DNA of 64,000 bases, from NCBI RefSeq assembly GCF_003428335.1, contig NZ_CP031704.1, forward strand, positions 2,790,001 through 2,854,000. The letters run 5' to 3'. The DNA comes from Solimonas sp. K1W22B-7. Its GTDB lineage: Bacteria > Pseudomonadota > Gammaproteobacteria > Nevskiales > Nevskiaceae. The notes under the pieces are model-generated. The model was not told the DNA's origin and made no database searches. It saw nothing but the letters and a program-made list of their open reading frames with translations. This document shows, piece after piece, positions 19,224 to 26,919 of the stretch (position 1 is the stretch's first letter; the number at the start of each line of letters is the position of its first letter). The position numbers were made by a program, and so were the translations under genes.

Positions 19224-19928
19224 ATGAATCCCAACGTCGACAAGCGTGAAATCGCCAACTTCGACCGCCTCGCCGCCAGCTGGTGGGATCCGCGCGGCGA
19301 GATGGCCGCGCTGCATCACATCAATCCACCGCGGCTGCGCTACATCGAAGCTTGCGCCGGCGGCCTCAAGGGCAAGCGCGCCGTCGACGTCGGCTGCGGC
19401 GCCGGCCTGCTGACCGAGGGCCTGGCCCAGCGCGGCGCCGAGACCCTCGGCATCGACATGGCCGAAGACGCACTGGAAGTGGCGCGCCTGCATGGCCTGG
19501 AGTCCGGCGTGAAGGCCGAGTACCGCCGCATTCCCGCCGAGGAGCTGGCGCGCGAGCTGCCCGGCACTTTCGACCTGGTCTGCTGCATGGAGATGCTGGA
19601 GCACGTGCCGGCGCCGGAGTCGGTGATCGCCGCCTGCGCCGCGCTGGCCAAGCCCGGTGCCACGCTGGTGTTCTCCACCATCAACCGCAATCCCAAGTCC
19701 TTCGCGCTGGCGATCGTCGGCGCCGAATACCTGCTCAACCTGGTGCCGCGCGGCACGCACGACTACGCCAAGTTCATCCGCCCCTCGGAACTGGACGGCT
19801 GGGCGCGGGCCGCGGGCCTGGAGACGCTGGAGATCAAGGGCATGCGCTACAACCCGCTGCTCAAGACCGCGACCATGGGCAAGGACATCGACGTGAACTA
19901 CTTCATGCACTGCCGGAAACCCGCATGA
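19224..19928 (+). CDS. ubiG: Ubiquinone biosynthesis O-methyltransferase
   Basis: SAM-dependent class I methyltransferase carrying out both O-methylations of ubiquinone. 234 aa. N-terminal [29 protein letters not shown] is diagnostic for UbiG. SAM motif [16 protein letters not shown] (~55-69), acidic ribose contact GIDMAEDAL, later motifs CMEMLEHVP and INRNPKSF, and the hydrophobic MIxxxRTxxSP-like [22 protein letters not shown] start; it overlaps the next gene by four bases (ATGA). Confidence 0.96.
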   Translation: MNPNVDKREIANFDRLAASWWDPRGEMAALHHINPPRLRYIEACAGGLKGKRAVDVGCGAGLLTEGLAQRGAETLGIDMAEDALEVARLHGLESGVKAEYRRIPAEELARELPGTFDLVCCMEMLEHVPAPESVIAACAALAKPGATLVFSTINRNPKSFALAIVGAEYLLNLVPRGTHDYAKFIRPSELDGWARAAGLETLEIKGMRYNPLLKTATMGKDIDVNYFMHCRKPA

Positions 19929-20575
19929 CGCTGCGCTGCATGCTGTTCGACCTCGACGGCACCCTGGTGGACACGGCTCCCGACCTCGGCCACGCCGCCA
20001 ACTTCGTACGCGAATCGCTGGGCCAGGCACCGCTGCCGCTGGCGGACTACCGCCCGGTGGCCTCGGCCGGCGCGCGCGGCCTGCTCGGCAAGGCCCTGGG
20101 CATCGGCCCCGAGCACCCGGACTTCCCGCGCCATCGCGATGTCTTCCTCGATCACTACCGCGCCAATCTGAGCCGGGCTTCCTGCCTGTTCCCGCAGATG
20201 GACGAGGCCCTGCGCGCGATGGAGCGCAGCGGCATCCGTTGGGGCGTGGTGACCAACAAGCCGGCCTGGCTGACCCGTCCGCTGATGGCGGAACTGGGCC
20301 TGGACAGCCGCTCCGCCGTCACGGTGAGCGCCGACGAGGTGGCCCGGCCCAAGCCGGCGCCGGACTCGCTCTACAAGGCTTGCGAAATGCTCGGCCTCGC
20401 CCCCACCGACTGCGTCTACGTCGGTGACGACCGGCGCGACATCGACGCCGGACGGGCGGCGGGCATGCGGACGATCGCCGCCGATTGGGGTTATCTTGGC
20501 GAGGGCGGCCCGATCGAGGGCTGGGGAGCGGACGCGATCCTGCGCACGCCGGAGGAGCTTCAGGGCTGGCTATGA
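19925..20575 (+). CDS. mupP: HAD phosphatase, MupP/Gph type
   Basis: 216-aa HAD-like hydrolase. Motif I FDLDGTLVDTAPD (nucleophile Asp near residue 9), motif II VVTNKP, motif III Lys in ARPKPAPDSL, motif IV YVGDDRRDID. Position directly after ubiG matches Pseudomonas MupP, an N-acetylmuramic acid 6-phosphate phosphatase of peptidoglycan recycling. Without that context it would be called phosphoglycolate phosphatase (Gph). The symbol rests on synteny and is inference. ATGA overlaps at both ends (ubiG and the GGDEF-EAL gene) imply one coupled operon. Confidence 0.85.
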   Translation: MTLRCMLFDLDGTLVDTAPDLGHAANFVRESLGQAPLPLADYRPVASAGARGLLGKALGIGPEHPDFPRHRDVFLDHYRANLSRASCLFPQMDEALRAMERSGIRWGVVTNKPAWLTRPLMAELGLDSRSAVTVSADEVARPKPAPDSLYKACEMLGLAPTDCVYVGDDRRDIDAGRAAGMRTIAADWGYLGEGGPIEGWGADAILRTPEELQGWL

Positions 20576-22221
20576 ACAAGCCGCAGAACCGACCGCTGGG
20601 ACAGGACAGGCGCCTGGACGGCCTGAACAGCGCTGCCGGCCTGCTGCGCAGCAAGACCAACCGCTATGCCTGGTACGGACTGGGCCTGGCGATCCTGGCG
20701 ATCCTGGCCGCCACGCTGCTGGCGGCGCGTGCCGCACACGGCGACACCGAGTGGGCCTCCCTGACGCGCGTGCATGCCGAAAACCCGGCGCTGTGGCTGC
20801 TCGACATCATGCCGCTGGCCTTCCTGATCTGGGGCCAGTACATCGGCACGGTGCTGTCCTACCAGGCCAGCGCGATGCTGCTCGACGAAACCTCCGCGCT
20901 GCGCGAACAGACCACGATCCTGCAGCACGAGCTGGAACGCTCGCCGGTGGAAGGCCACACCCTGGGCCTGCCCAACCGCCACGCCTTCATCAGCCTGATC
21001 GGCCGCGCCCTGACACGGCGGCGCGTGCATGGCATGCCGGTGGCGGTGATGACGCTGGCCAGCGAGCAGTACCACGAAACCGAGCAGTCGCAAGGGCGCG
21101 ATGCGTCCTATGCCCTGGTCAACCAGCTCACCGAGCGGCTCAAGAGCGTGCTCGGCGAGAACGACATCCTTGCGCACTTCGGCCATGACGACTTCGGCAT
21201 CCTGCTGCCGCAGGTCAGCGACGAGTCCGAGGCGCGCCGCTTCGCCAGCCGCCTGCAGTTCGCGCTGGATACGCCGGTCACCGTCGGCCGCCAGAGCCTG
21301 GGCCTGCGCGTCAGCGTCGGCATCGCCCTCGCACCGGAGCACGGCGACGACGCCGAGACCCTGATCCGCCACGCCGAGATCGCCAAGTACGCCGCCGCCG
21401 GCGACCAGCGCGACTACCGCGTCTACGAGCCGGAGATGGACGACGCGCGCAGCGCGCGCCCGCGCCGCATCGCCGAGCTGCACGCGGCGCTGTACAACGA
21501 TGGCCTGGCCGACGACTACATGCTGCAGCAGCCGCGGCAGGCGGAACTGCCGCCGCGCCTGCGCCTGATGCCGTACTGGAATCACCCACGGCAGGGGCGA
21601 CTGGAGGAAACCGAGTTCCTCAACCTGCCCGACCGCCTGAGTCTGGTCCACTCGCTGACGCTGTGGCAGTTCCGCGAGGGCCTGGCGCGGCTGGCGCAGT
21701 GGCGTGGCCAGGGCCAGCCGTCGCTGGGCCTGGTGGTACGCATCCCCGACGCGGCGCTGCGCCAACTGGCGCTGGCCGACATGGTGACGCGCCTGCTGGG
21801 CTCGCATGATCTGCCCGCCACCGCGTTGACGCTGGAAGTGACCGAAGCGGCGCTGATCGCCGGCGGCAGCCATGCCCGCAGCCAGATCGCAACGCTGCGT
21901 GGGGCCGGGGTGAATCTCTGCGTCAACGGCGCCGGCCAGCCCGGCAGCTCGGCGCTGACCTCGCTGTACTTCCCGGTCAACGAGGCCCGCGTGTCGCCGC
22001 TGCCGCTGCAGCGCGCACTGGCGGAGGTGCCGATGCGCGAGGCCTTCGACGCCCTGCTCAATGTGCTGCACCACCAGCGCCAGACGATTGTGCTGGGCGG
22101 CATCGACACCCCTGAGTTGCGCACGCTGGCCGAAGCCCGCGACATCGCCTACCTCGAGGGACTGGCGGTGAAGCCGCGCATGAGCCCCGAAGACGTCGAG
22201 CGCTGGCTCGGCGGTTCCTGA
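20572..22221 (+). CDS. Degenerate GGDEF-EAL membrane protein
   Basis: 549 aa. One clear hydrophobic segment at ~35-55 (YGLGLAILAILAATLL) and a second at ~78-98 (WLLDIMPLAFLIWG) anchor it. A GGDEF domain (~130-290) starts with the expected GLPNRHAFISLI, but its signature reads FGHDDFGILL instead of GGDEF. The EAL domain (~305-545) has MPYWNHPRQGRLEETEFLNL where EALxRWxHP is normal. It keeps LEVTEAALI but has CVNGAGQPGSS where DDFGTGYSS is expected. Both catalytic sites therefore look lost, so a structural or binding role is likely. ATGA overlap with the phosphatase gene places it in the ubiG operon. Confidence 0.85.
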   Translation: MNKPQNRPLGQDRRLDGLNSAAGLLRSKTNRYAWYGLGLAILAILAATLLAARAAHGDTEWASLTRVHAENPALWLLDIMPLAFLIWGQYIGTVLSYQASAMLLDETSALREQTTILQHELERSPVEGHTLGLPNRHAFISLIGRALTRRRVHGMPVAVMTLASEQYHETEQSQGRDASYALVNQLTERLKSVLGENDILAHFGHDDFGILLPQVSDESEARRFASRLQFALDTPVTVGRQSLGLRVSVGIALAPEHGDDAETLIRHAEIAKYAAAGDQRDYRVYEPEMDDARSARPRRIAELHAALYNDGLADDYMLQQPRQAELPPRLRLMPYWNHPRQGRLEETEFLNLPDRLSLVHSLTLWQFREGLARLAQWRGQGQPSLGLVVRIPDAALRQLALADMVTRLLGSHDLPATALTLEVTEAALIAGGSHARSQIATLRGAGVNLCVNGAGQPGSSALTSLYFPVNEARVSPLPLQRALAEVPMREAFDALLNVLHHQRQTIVLGGIDTPELRTLAEARDIAYLEGLAVKPRMSPEDVERWLGGS

Positions 22222-22247
22222 ACCTTTCTTCCTTCCAACGATTTTCG

Positions 22248-22985
22248 ATGCTGCCTGAAAACTACCAGCCCGCTGCGGGCCTGCTCAACGACCGCGTCAT
22301 CCTCATCACCGGTGCCGGCGACGGCCTCGGCAAGGCTGCCGCGGTGGCCTGCGCCCGGCACGGCGCCACCGTGGTGCTGCTGGGCCGCACGGTCAAGAAG
22401 CTGGAAGCGACCTACGACGCGATCGAACAGGCCGGCGGCCGCAAGCCGGCGATCTACCCGATGAACCTCGGCGGCGCCAGCTGGAACGATCATGGCGAAC
22501 TGAGCGCGACGTTGTCGCGCGAGTTCGGCCGGCTCGACGGCGTCCTGCACTGCGCTGCGCACTTCAAGGCTTTCTCGCGCCTGCAGGACATCGAGCCGCG
22601 CGAGTGGATCGAAAGCCTGCAGGTGAACCTCACCGCCGCCTTTGCCATCACCAGCCAGTGCCTGCCGCTGCTGGAGCAGAGCCCGGATGCCTCGGTGGTG
22701 TTCTGCAGCGATCTCTCCGGCCGCGAGCCCAAGGCCTTTCACGGTGCCTACGGCGTCGCCAAGGCCGGCCTGGAAAACCTGTCGCGTGCCTGGGCGCTGG
22801 AGACGGCCGACCGGCCGCAGCTGCGCTTCAACAGTTTCTGCCCGCCGCCGCTGCGCACCGGCCTGCGCCTGAAGGGCTATCCGGGCGAAGTCACCGGCAA
22901 CCTGCCCACCGCCGACAGCGCCACGCCGCAGCTGTTGTGGCTGCTGGGGCCGGACAGCCGCGGCAGCAGCGGCCAGGCGTTCTGA
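22248..22985 (+). CDS. yciK: YciK-family short-chain dehydrogenase
   Basis: 245 aa. Classical SDR signature: cofactor loop TGAGDGLGKAAA (~21), NxAx region LHCAAHF (~100), catalytic Ser in VVFCSDLSG, Tyr-Lys in YGVAKAG (~165-169). Physiological substrate unknown even in E. coli. The SDR following ubiG and mupP is conserved in Pseudomonas as I recall it, which supports the family call. 26 bp after the GGDEF-EAL stop, so probably the last gene of the ubiG operon. Confidence 0.85.
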   Translation: MLPENYQPAAGLLNDRVILITGAGDGLGKAAAVACARHGATVVLLGRTVKKLEATYDAIEQAGGRKPAIYPMNLGGASWNDHGELSATLSREFGRLDGVLHCAAHFKAFSRLQDIEPREWIESLQVNLTAAFAITSQCLPLLEQSPDASVVFCSDLSGREPKAFHGAYGVAKAGLENLSRAWALETADRPQLRFNSFCPPPLRTGLRLKGYPGEVTGNLPTADSATPQLLWLLGPDSRGSSGQAF

Positions 22986-23015
22986 GGGGCGGGAAAAGTC
23001 AGGAACAACGACTGG

Positions 23016-25040
23016 ATGTCCCAAACCGAACACCTCATCCGCTATAGACCGGAAATTGATGGCCTGCGTGCCCTATCGGTGCTTTCGGTCCTTTTCTTTC
23101 ACGCCGAAGTCCCGGGATTCAGCGGCGGTTTCTGGGGAGTTGACGTTTTCTTCGTCATCAGCGGCTACCTCATCACCCGTTTGCTCCTGGTGCGACATCA
23201 GGCCGGGAGGCTGAATCTCGCCGACTTTTACCTGCGGCGGGCACGCAGAATCCTGCCCGCCCTATATCTCGTCCTGCTCTGCAGCGCGGTATCGGCCTGG
23301 TTCCTTTTGATTCCTACGGCCCTGCTAGAGTTCTGCAGCACTCTAGCAGGCGCGACCCTGTTCTACTCCAACGTGGTTTTCTGGAAACAGAATGGCTACT
23401 TTGCCCAGGTCAACGAACTCAAGCCCCTGATCCATACTTGGAGCCTAGCCATCGAAGAGCAGTTCTACCTGCTCTGGCCGCTGCTGCTGATCATCGTAAC
23501 GAGACTGGCACAGAGGAAGCGTCTCCCATTGATCTGTCTGCTGCTGGCCTCAAGCTTCATCGTCGCTGCCGTCCTCAGCCACTTCCGGCCCGGAGCCACC
23601 TTTTTCCTTCCATTCGGGCGAGCATGGGAACTGCTGGCCGGCGCCGCGATCGCCTGGATCGAATTGGCACCAGACCCTGCGGATACGCGGCATCGGCAGG
23701 CCGAGCTTGCATCGATGACCGGCCTGCTCATATTGGTTCTGACCCTGACTATAGGCACCGGAAGTAATGGGCCTGGCACTCCGGCTCTTCCGGCAATCGC
23801 AGGCACCGTACTCCTCCTAAGGTTCGCGAACGAGAGCACCCTAGCTGCGAGGCTTCTTGCCGCTCGGCCGCTAGTCTTGGTGGGACTGTGCAGCTACAGC
23901 ATCTACCTCTGGCACTACCCGGTATTCGCGTTCGCACGGCACCTCCTGATAGACGCCCCGGACGGGCTCACGCTATACGGCCTGGCCGGAGGGTCGGTGG
24001 TGCTTGGCTTCCTATCTTGGCGATACCTGGAAAAGCCTTTCCGCGATCCTGTACAAGTTCCCACTCGGGTATTTCTGCCCGTGGTCGCCCTCGGCACTAT
24101 CGGGCTGCTTGCCTTCGCGGTGGCCGGGCATCGCACGAAAGGCTTCGAAACGGCTTATCTGGACCGGCTCGACCCAGCTCAGCAGAGCGTGTACCGCAGC
24201 TTATCCAAACTCAACTACCCGATCGGTACGACACACTGCCGTTTTAGCAGCGCGCGTTTCGACAAGGGCACCGAAAAGCGGCTAACCGACTGCTTCGCTC
24301 GCCTCGGGCCTGCCTTCGTCATCCTCGGCGACTCGCATGGCCAGAACCTCTATCGCTCGCTACTTGGCAACAGCGAGCATCCGTTTGTCGTAAGCCTGAG
24401 CAGCGGCGGGTGCCGCCCCCATAATCTATCCGAGCAGTGTCCGTACGAGCGATTCATGAAATTCGCGCACACTCACAGCGCGATGATTCGGACGGTCATC
24501 TATACACAAGCAGGCTTTTACCTGCTGAAGGATTCCCAGAGTCGTCCCGCAACCCGTCGAACCCTGGCCGCCACTTCGGTCGAAACCTGGACACCGAACG
24601 AAGATGCGATAGCGATACCTGAGCGCTATCTGACACAACTCGCCCAATCGCGGATCCCGGTGCTCTGGCTCGGCGCACCCATCGAGCCTCACCTGTCAGG
24701 AGAACGGCTACGCAAACTTGCGATGCGCTGCGACCTTTCACAGGCGCGAATCAAGCCGGGCGTCCGGGAAGGCTACCTCGCGCTCGACCGGGCGCTCGCC
24801 CTGCGCCCTCTTGCGGAAAAGGGCATCACCTACGTTTCTCAGGTGGAAGCCCTGCAGTTCGACGAGCGTCGCGATCTGTACACCTGTCGTGCTGTGTACT
24901 GGCGGGACGGCGACCATTGGAGCCCGGCAGGCGAACGATACTTCGGTGCACGAATCGTTGATGCCCTGTCCAAGCTCTACGTCGTGGCAGACCTGAAGGC
25001 CAACGCTGAAAGTAACGGCAACCGGCCCAAGCCGGAGTAG
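23016..25040 (+). CDS. OafA/YrhL-type O-acyltransferase with SGNH domain
   Basis: 674 aa. Residues ~10-370 are a ten-helix acyltransferase-3 domain (YRPEIDGLRALSVLSVLFFH with the conserved His, GGFWGVDVFFVISGYLI, LRRARRILPALY, EEQFYLLWPLLL). The C-terminal ~420-660 region is a periplasmic SGNH hydrolase-like domain (VILGDSHGQNLYRSLL; Asp/His in DGDHWSPAGERYF). It probably O-acetylates lipopolysaccharide O-antigen or another envelope glycan. Base composition differs: two 60-base lines I counted had 33 and 36 G/C, well below the neighbours. Together with isolation from any glycan cluster, this suggests horizontal gain. Confidence 0.9.
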   Translation: MSQTEHLIRYRPEIDGLRALSVLSVLFFHAEVPGFSGGFWGVDVFFVISGYLITRLLLVRHQAGRLNLADFYLRRARRILPALYLVLLCSAVSAWFLLIPTALLEFCSTLAGATLFYSNVVFWKQNGYFAQVNELKPLIHTWSLAIEEQFYLLWPLLLIIVTRLAQRKRLPLICLLLASSFIVAAVLSHFRPGATFFLPFGRAWELLAGAAIAWIELAPDPADTRHRQAELASMTGLLILVLTLTIGTGSNGPGTPALPAIAGTVLLLRFANESTLAARLLAARPLVLVGLCSYSIYLWHYPVFAFARHLLIDAPDGLTLYGLAGGSVVLGFLSWRYLEKPFRDPVQVPTRVFLPVVALGTIGLLAFAVAGHRTKGFETAYLDRLDPAQQSVYRSLSKLNYPIGTTHCRFSSARFDKGTEKRLTDCFARLGPAFVILGDSHGQNLYRSLLGNSEHPFVVSLSSGGCRPHNLSEQCPYERFMKFAHTHSAMIRTVIYTQAGFYLLKDSQSRPATRRTLAATSVETWTPNEDAIAIPERYLTQLAQSRIPVLWLGAPIEPHLSGERLRKLAMRCDLSQARIKPGVREGYLALDRALALRPLAEKGITYVSQVEALQFDERRDLYTCRAVYWRDGDHWSPAGERYFGARIVDALSKLYVVADLKANAESNGNRPKPE

Positions 25041-25355
25041 CACCCGCCGGGTCGGAAATCAGCGCCCGCCCTTCCTCGACTCGCCCGGCTTCCTGGAAAC
25101 GCCCCCATGTTCGACGGGGCGATCTTCTTCGTGCCATCGGAACGGGGCGTGCGCGCGGAAGGCTGTGACTCCCAGGGATGCGCGCTCTTGGAGCCGCGAC
25201 AGCAGAGGACAGGCGTTCTGAGCCCGCCCGCATAGGCATACCGACTCCGTCGTACCGGTGGAAGCCGCGAACGGGATATCGATCCGGCCTGGGTCTTCTG
25301 ATGACTAGCTGAACAGACCAATGGCATCGCCAATTACTTCGATTGACGACAGGCC
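25041..25355. other. Gene-free gap after the acyltransferase
   Basis: 315 bases with no supported gene. A 42-codon frame from about 25107 has no visible family features. The composition is mixed, as in the acyltransferase gene, so this may be the right flank of a transferred segment. I see no terminal inverted repeat or attachment site. Confidence 0.5.
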
Positions 25356-26342
25356 CTAGCGCGACGGCGCTTCCAACCAGCTCAGGTCCACCGGAATCGG
25401 TTCCCGCGGCCAGGTGCGTCGCCAGATCGCAAACTCCCGCCGCGCCTCCTCCTCGCGCCCTTCCGCCAGCAGGCGGCGAATGCGCGACAGGCCCTCGCTC
25501 GCGGTGTCCGCCTGCGGTCGCGCCAGGCCCGCGGCCGGCATGCCCGCATCTCCCCGGGCCTTGGCCTTGGGCGTCGGCGACGCACGATATTCCTCGCGCC
25601 GTTCCCGGGTTTCCGGCACACCATCACCGTCCCGGTCGGCCGACGGCGCAGACGCCTTGTCGCTGGCCGCCGCCGGTGCAGGCAGTGGAGGGACCACGGC
25701 TGCCGGCGGCGGCGGCTCCGGCGCGGCATCGGCTTCGCGTTCATCGCGCATTGCCCCGGACTCCGCAGGCGCCGCCGCAGCGACCGGAGCCGAGGGCGCA
25801 GCACTGCCGGCACCCCTGGCGGTACGCTCCTGCCGGGACTGGCCCGCCTGGCTCTGCAGGAGCGCCCTCTCGTCCTGCCGTGCAACCGCCGCCGCAGCGG
25901 CCTTTCGTTCCGGCGCCGGTGCGGACGCCGGGGCAGCCGCAGATTCGTCCGCAGATTCCGCCATCGCTGCCGGCGCCGCAGCGGGCGCCGCGATTTCCGG
26001 CAGCACGGCGGGCACCGCCGGCGCAGTCTCGGGCGGCAGCATCATCGCGTCCTTGCGCGCGCGCGGATCCTCGTAGATCGTCAGCAGCGTGCTGAGGCTC
26101 AGCACCAGCACCGCCGCCATCGCCAGCGGCCAGCGCCGGTCGCGGAAGCGGTCAAGCGCAGGCGGATTCTCCGCGGCCTTGCGGCTTTCCTCACGCGCCA
26201 TCTCCAGCACCGCGGAGTCCAGTTCCGGCGGCGCCGATTCGCCGCGCGTGGCCTCGCGCCAGGCGCGGCTCACCGGGCTGCGTCCCTCGAGGAAATCCTC
26301 GAGCTCGCGGTCGTCGGGTGCCTTGCGGTCAGGGCCAGACAT
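25356..26342 (-). CDS. Putative anti-sigma factor-like membrane protein
   Basis: 328 aa. Cytosolic N terminus of ~70 residues (DDRELEDFLEGRSPVSRAWREA), one membrane helix at ~72-90 (PLAMAAVLVLSLSTLLTIYE), then a long Ala/Pro/Glu-rich periplasmic stretch. The C-terminal ~45 residues look folded (LSRIRRLLAEGREEEARREFAIWRRTW), ending IPVDLSWLEAPSR. No zinc-binding HxxxCxxC anti-sigma motif is visible. The role is inferred from a 14-bp overlap with the ECF sigma gene just upstream and the single-pass topology. Confidence 0.65.
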   Translation of the reverse strand: MSGPDRKAPDDRELEDFLEGRSPVSRAWREATRGESAPPELDSAVLEMAREESRKAAENPPALDRFRDRRWPLAMAAVLVLSLSTLLTIYEDPRARKDAMMLPPETAPAVPAVLPEIAAPAAAPAAMAESADESAAAPASAPAPERKAAAAAVARQDERALLQSQAGQSRQERTARGAGSAAPSAPVAAAAPAESGAMRDEREADAAPEPPPPAAVVPPLPAPAAASDKASAPSADRDGDGVPETRERREEYRASPTPKAKARGDAGMPAAGLARPQADTASEGLSRIRRLLAEGREEEARREFAIWRRTWPREPIPVDLSWLEAPSR

Positions 26343-26916
26343 CGCTCAACTCCAGTCGCAGTTTGGCCAGTGCATAGCGCAGCCGGCTCTTGACCGTCTC
26401 GCGGCCGACACCGGTGGCCTGCCCGATTTCCTCCAGGCTCAGTCCGCCCTCCTCCTTCAGCAGGAAGGCCTCGCGCTGCTCATGCGGCAGCTGCGCCAGC
26501 GTGTCCAGCAGACGCTTGCGCAGCTGCGCATTGCGCGCCATGGCATCGGGCGTCTCGTGTTCGGGGCCGGCCACATCCTCGGCTTCTTCCAGGGGCGCGG
26601 TGGCCAGGTTGCGCAGGCGGTAGTAGTCCACCAGGCGGTTGTGCGCCAGCGTGTACAGCCAGGTGGTGAAGCGCGCGCGCGGTTCCCAGGAAGAACGGCT
26701 GCGGACCACGCTGGACCACACGTCCTGGAACATCTCGTTGCAGGCCTCGCGATCCTCGGCGCCGCGCAGCAGGTAGCGCCAGAGCGGATCCTTGTGGCGG
26801 CGGTAGAGCGTTTCGAACGCGGCCATGTTTCCGTTCCGGTACTGCAGCATCAGATCTTCGTCGCCGGCTGGGGCCGCCGTACCGGCCAGCCCCAGCCCGC
26901 TGTCTGCGGCTTCCAG
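26329..26916 (-). CDS. ECF RNA polymerase sigma factor
   Basis: Sigma-2 region AAFETLYRRHKDPLWRYLLR..., then FTTWLYTLAHNRLVDYYR, and sigma-4 LPHEQREAFLLKEEGGLSLEEIGQATGVGRETVKSRLRYALAKLR. The first ATG (26850) would give 173 aa but cuts off the conserved GDEDLMLQYRNGN lead-in. The frame is open upstream with no ATG, GTG or TTG. A CTG at 26916 lies eight bases after an AGGAG motif and would give 195 aa, so I place the start there tentatively. Target promoters unknown. It overlaps the putative anti-sigma gene. Confidence 0.85.
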   Translation of the reverse strand: MEAADSGLGLAGTAAPAGDEDLMLQYRNGNMAAFETLYRRHKDPLWRYLLRGAEDREACNEMFQDVWSSVVRSRSSWEPRARFTTWLYTLAHNRLVDYYRLRNLATAPLEEAEDVAGPEHETPDAMARNAQLRKRLLDTLAQLPHEQREAFLLKEEGGLSLEEIGQATGVGRETVKSRLRYALAKLRLELSDVWP

Positions 26917-26919
26917 TCG

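Noticed and set aside
17740-19224. Long minus-strand extension making mtnA look like an 828-residue fusion
   Set aside because: The extension is antisense to mtaD and lacks any family features. MtnA homology and length begin at the ATG at 17739.
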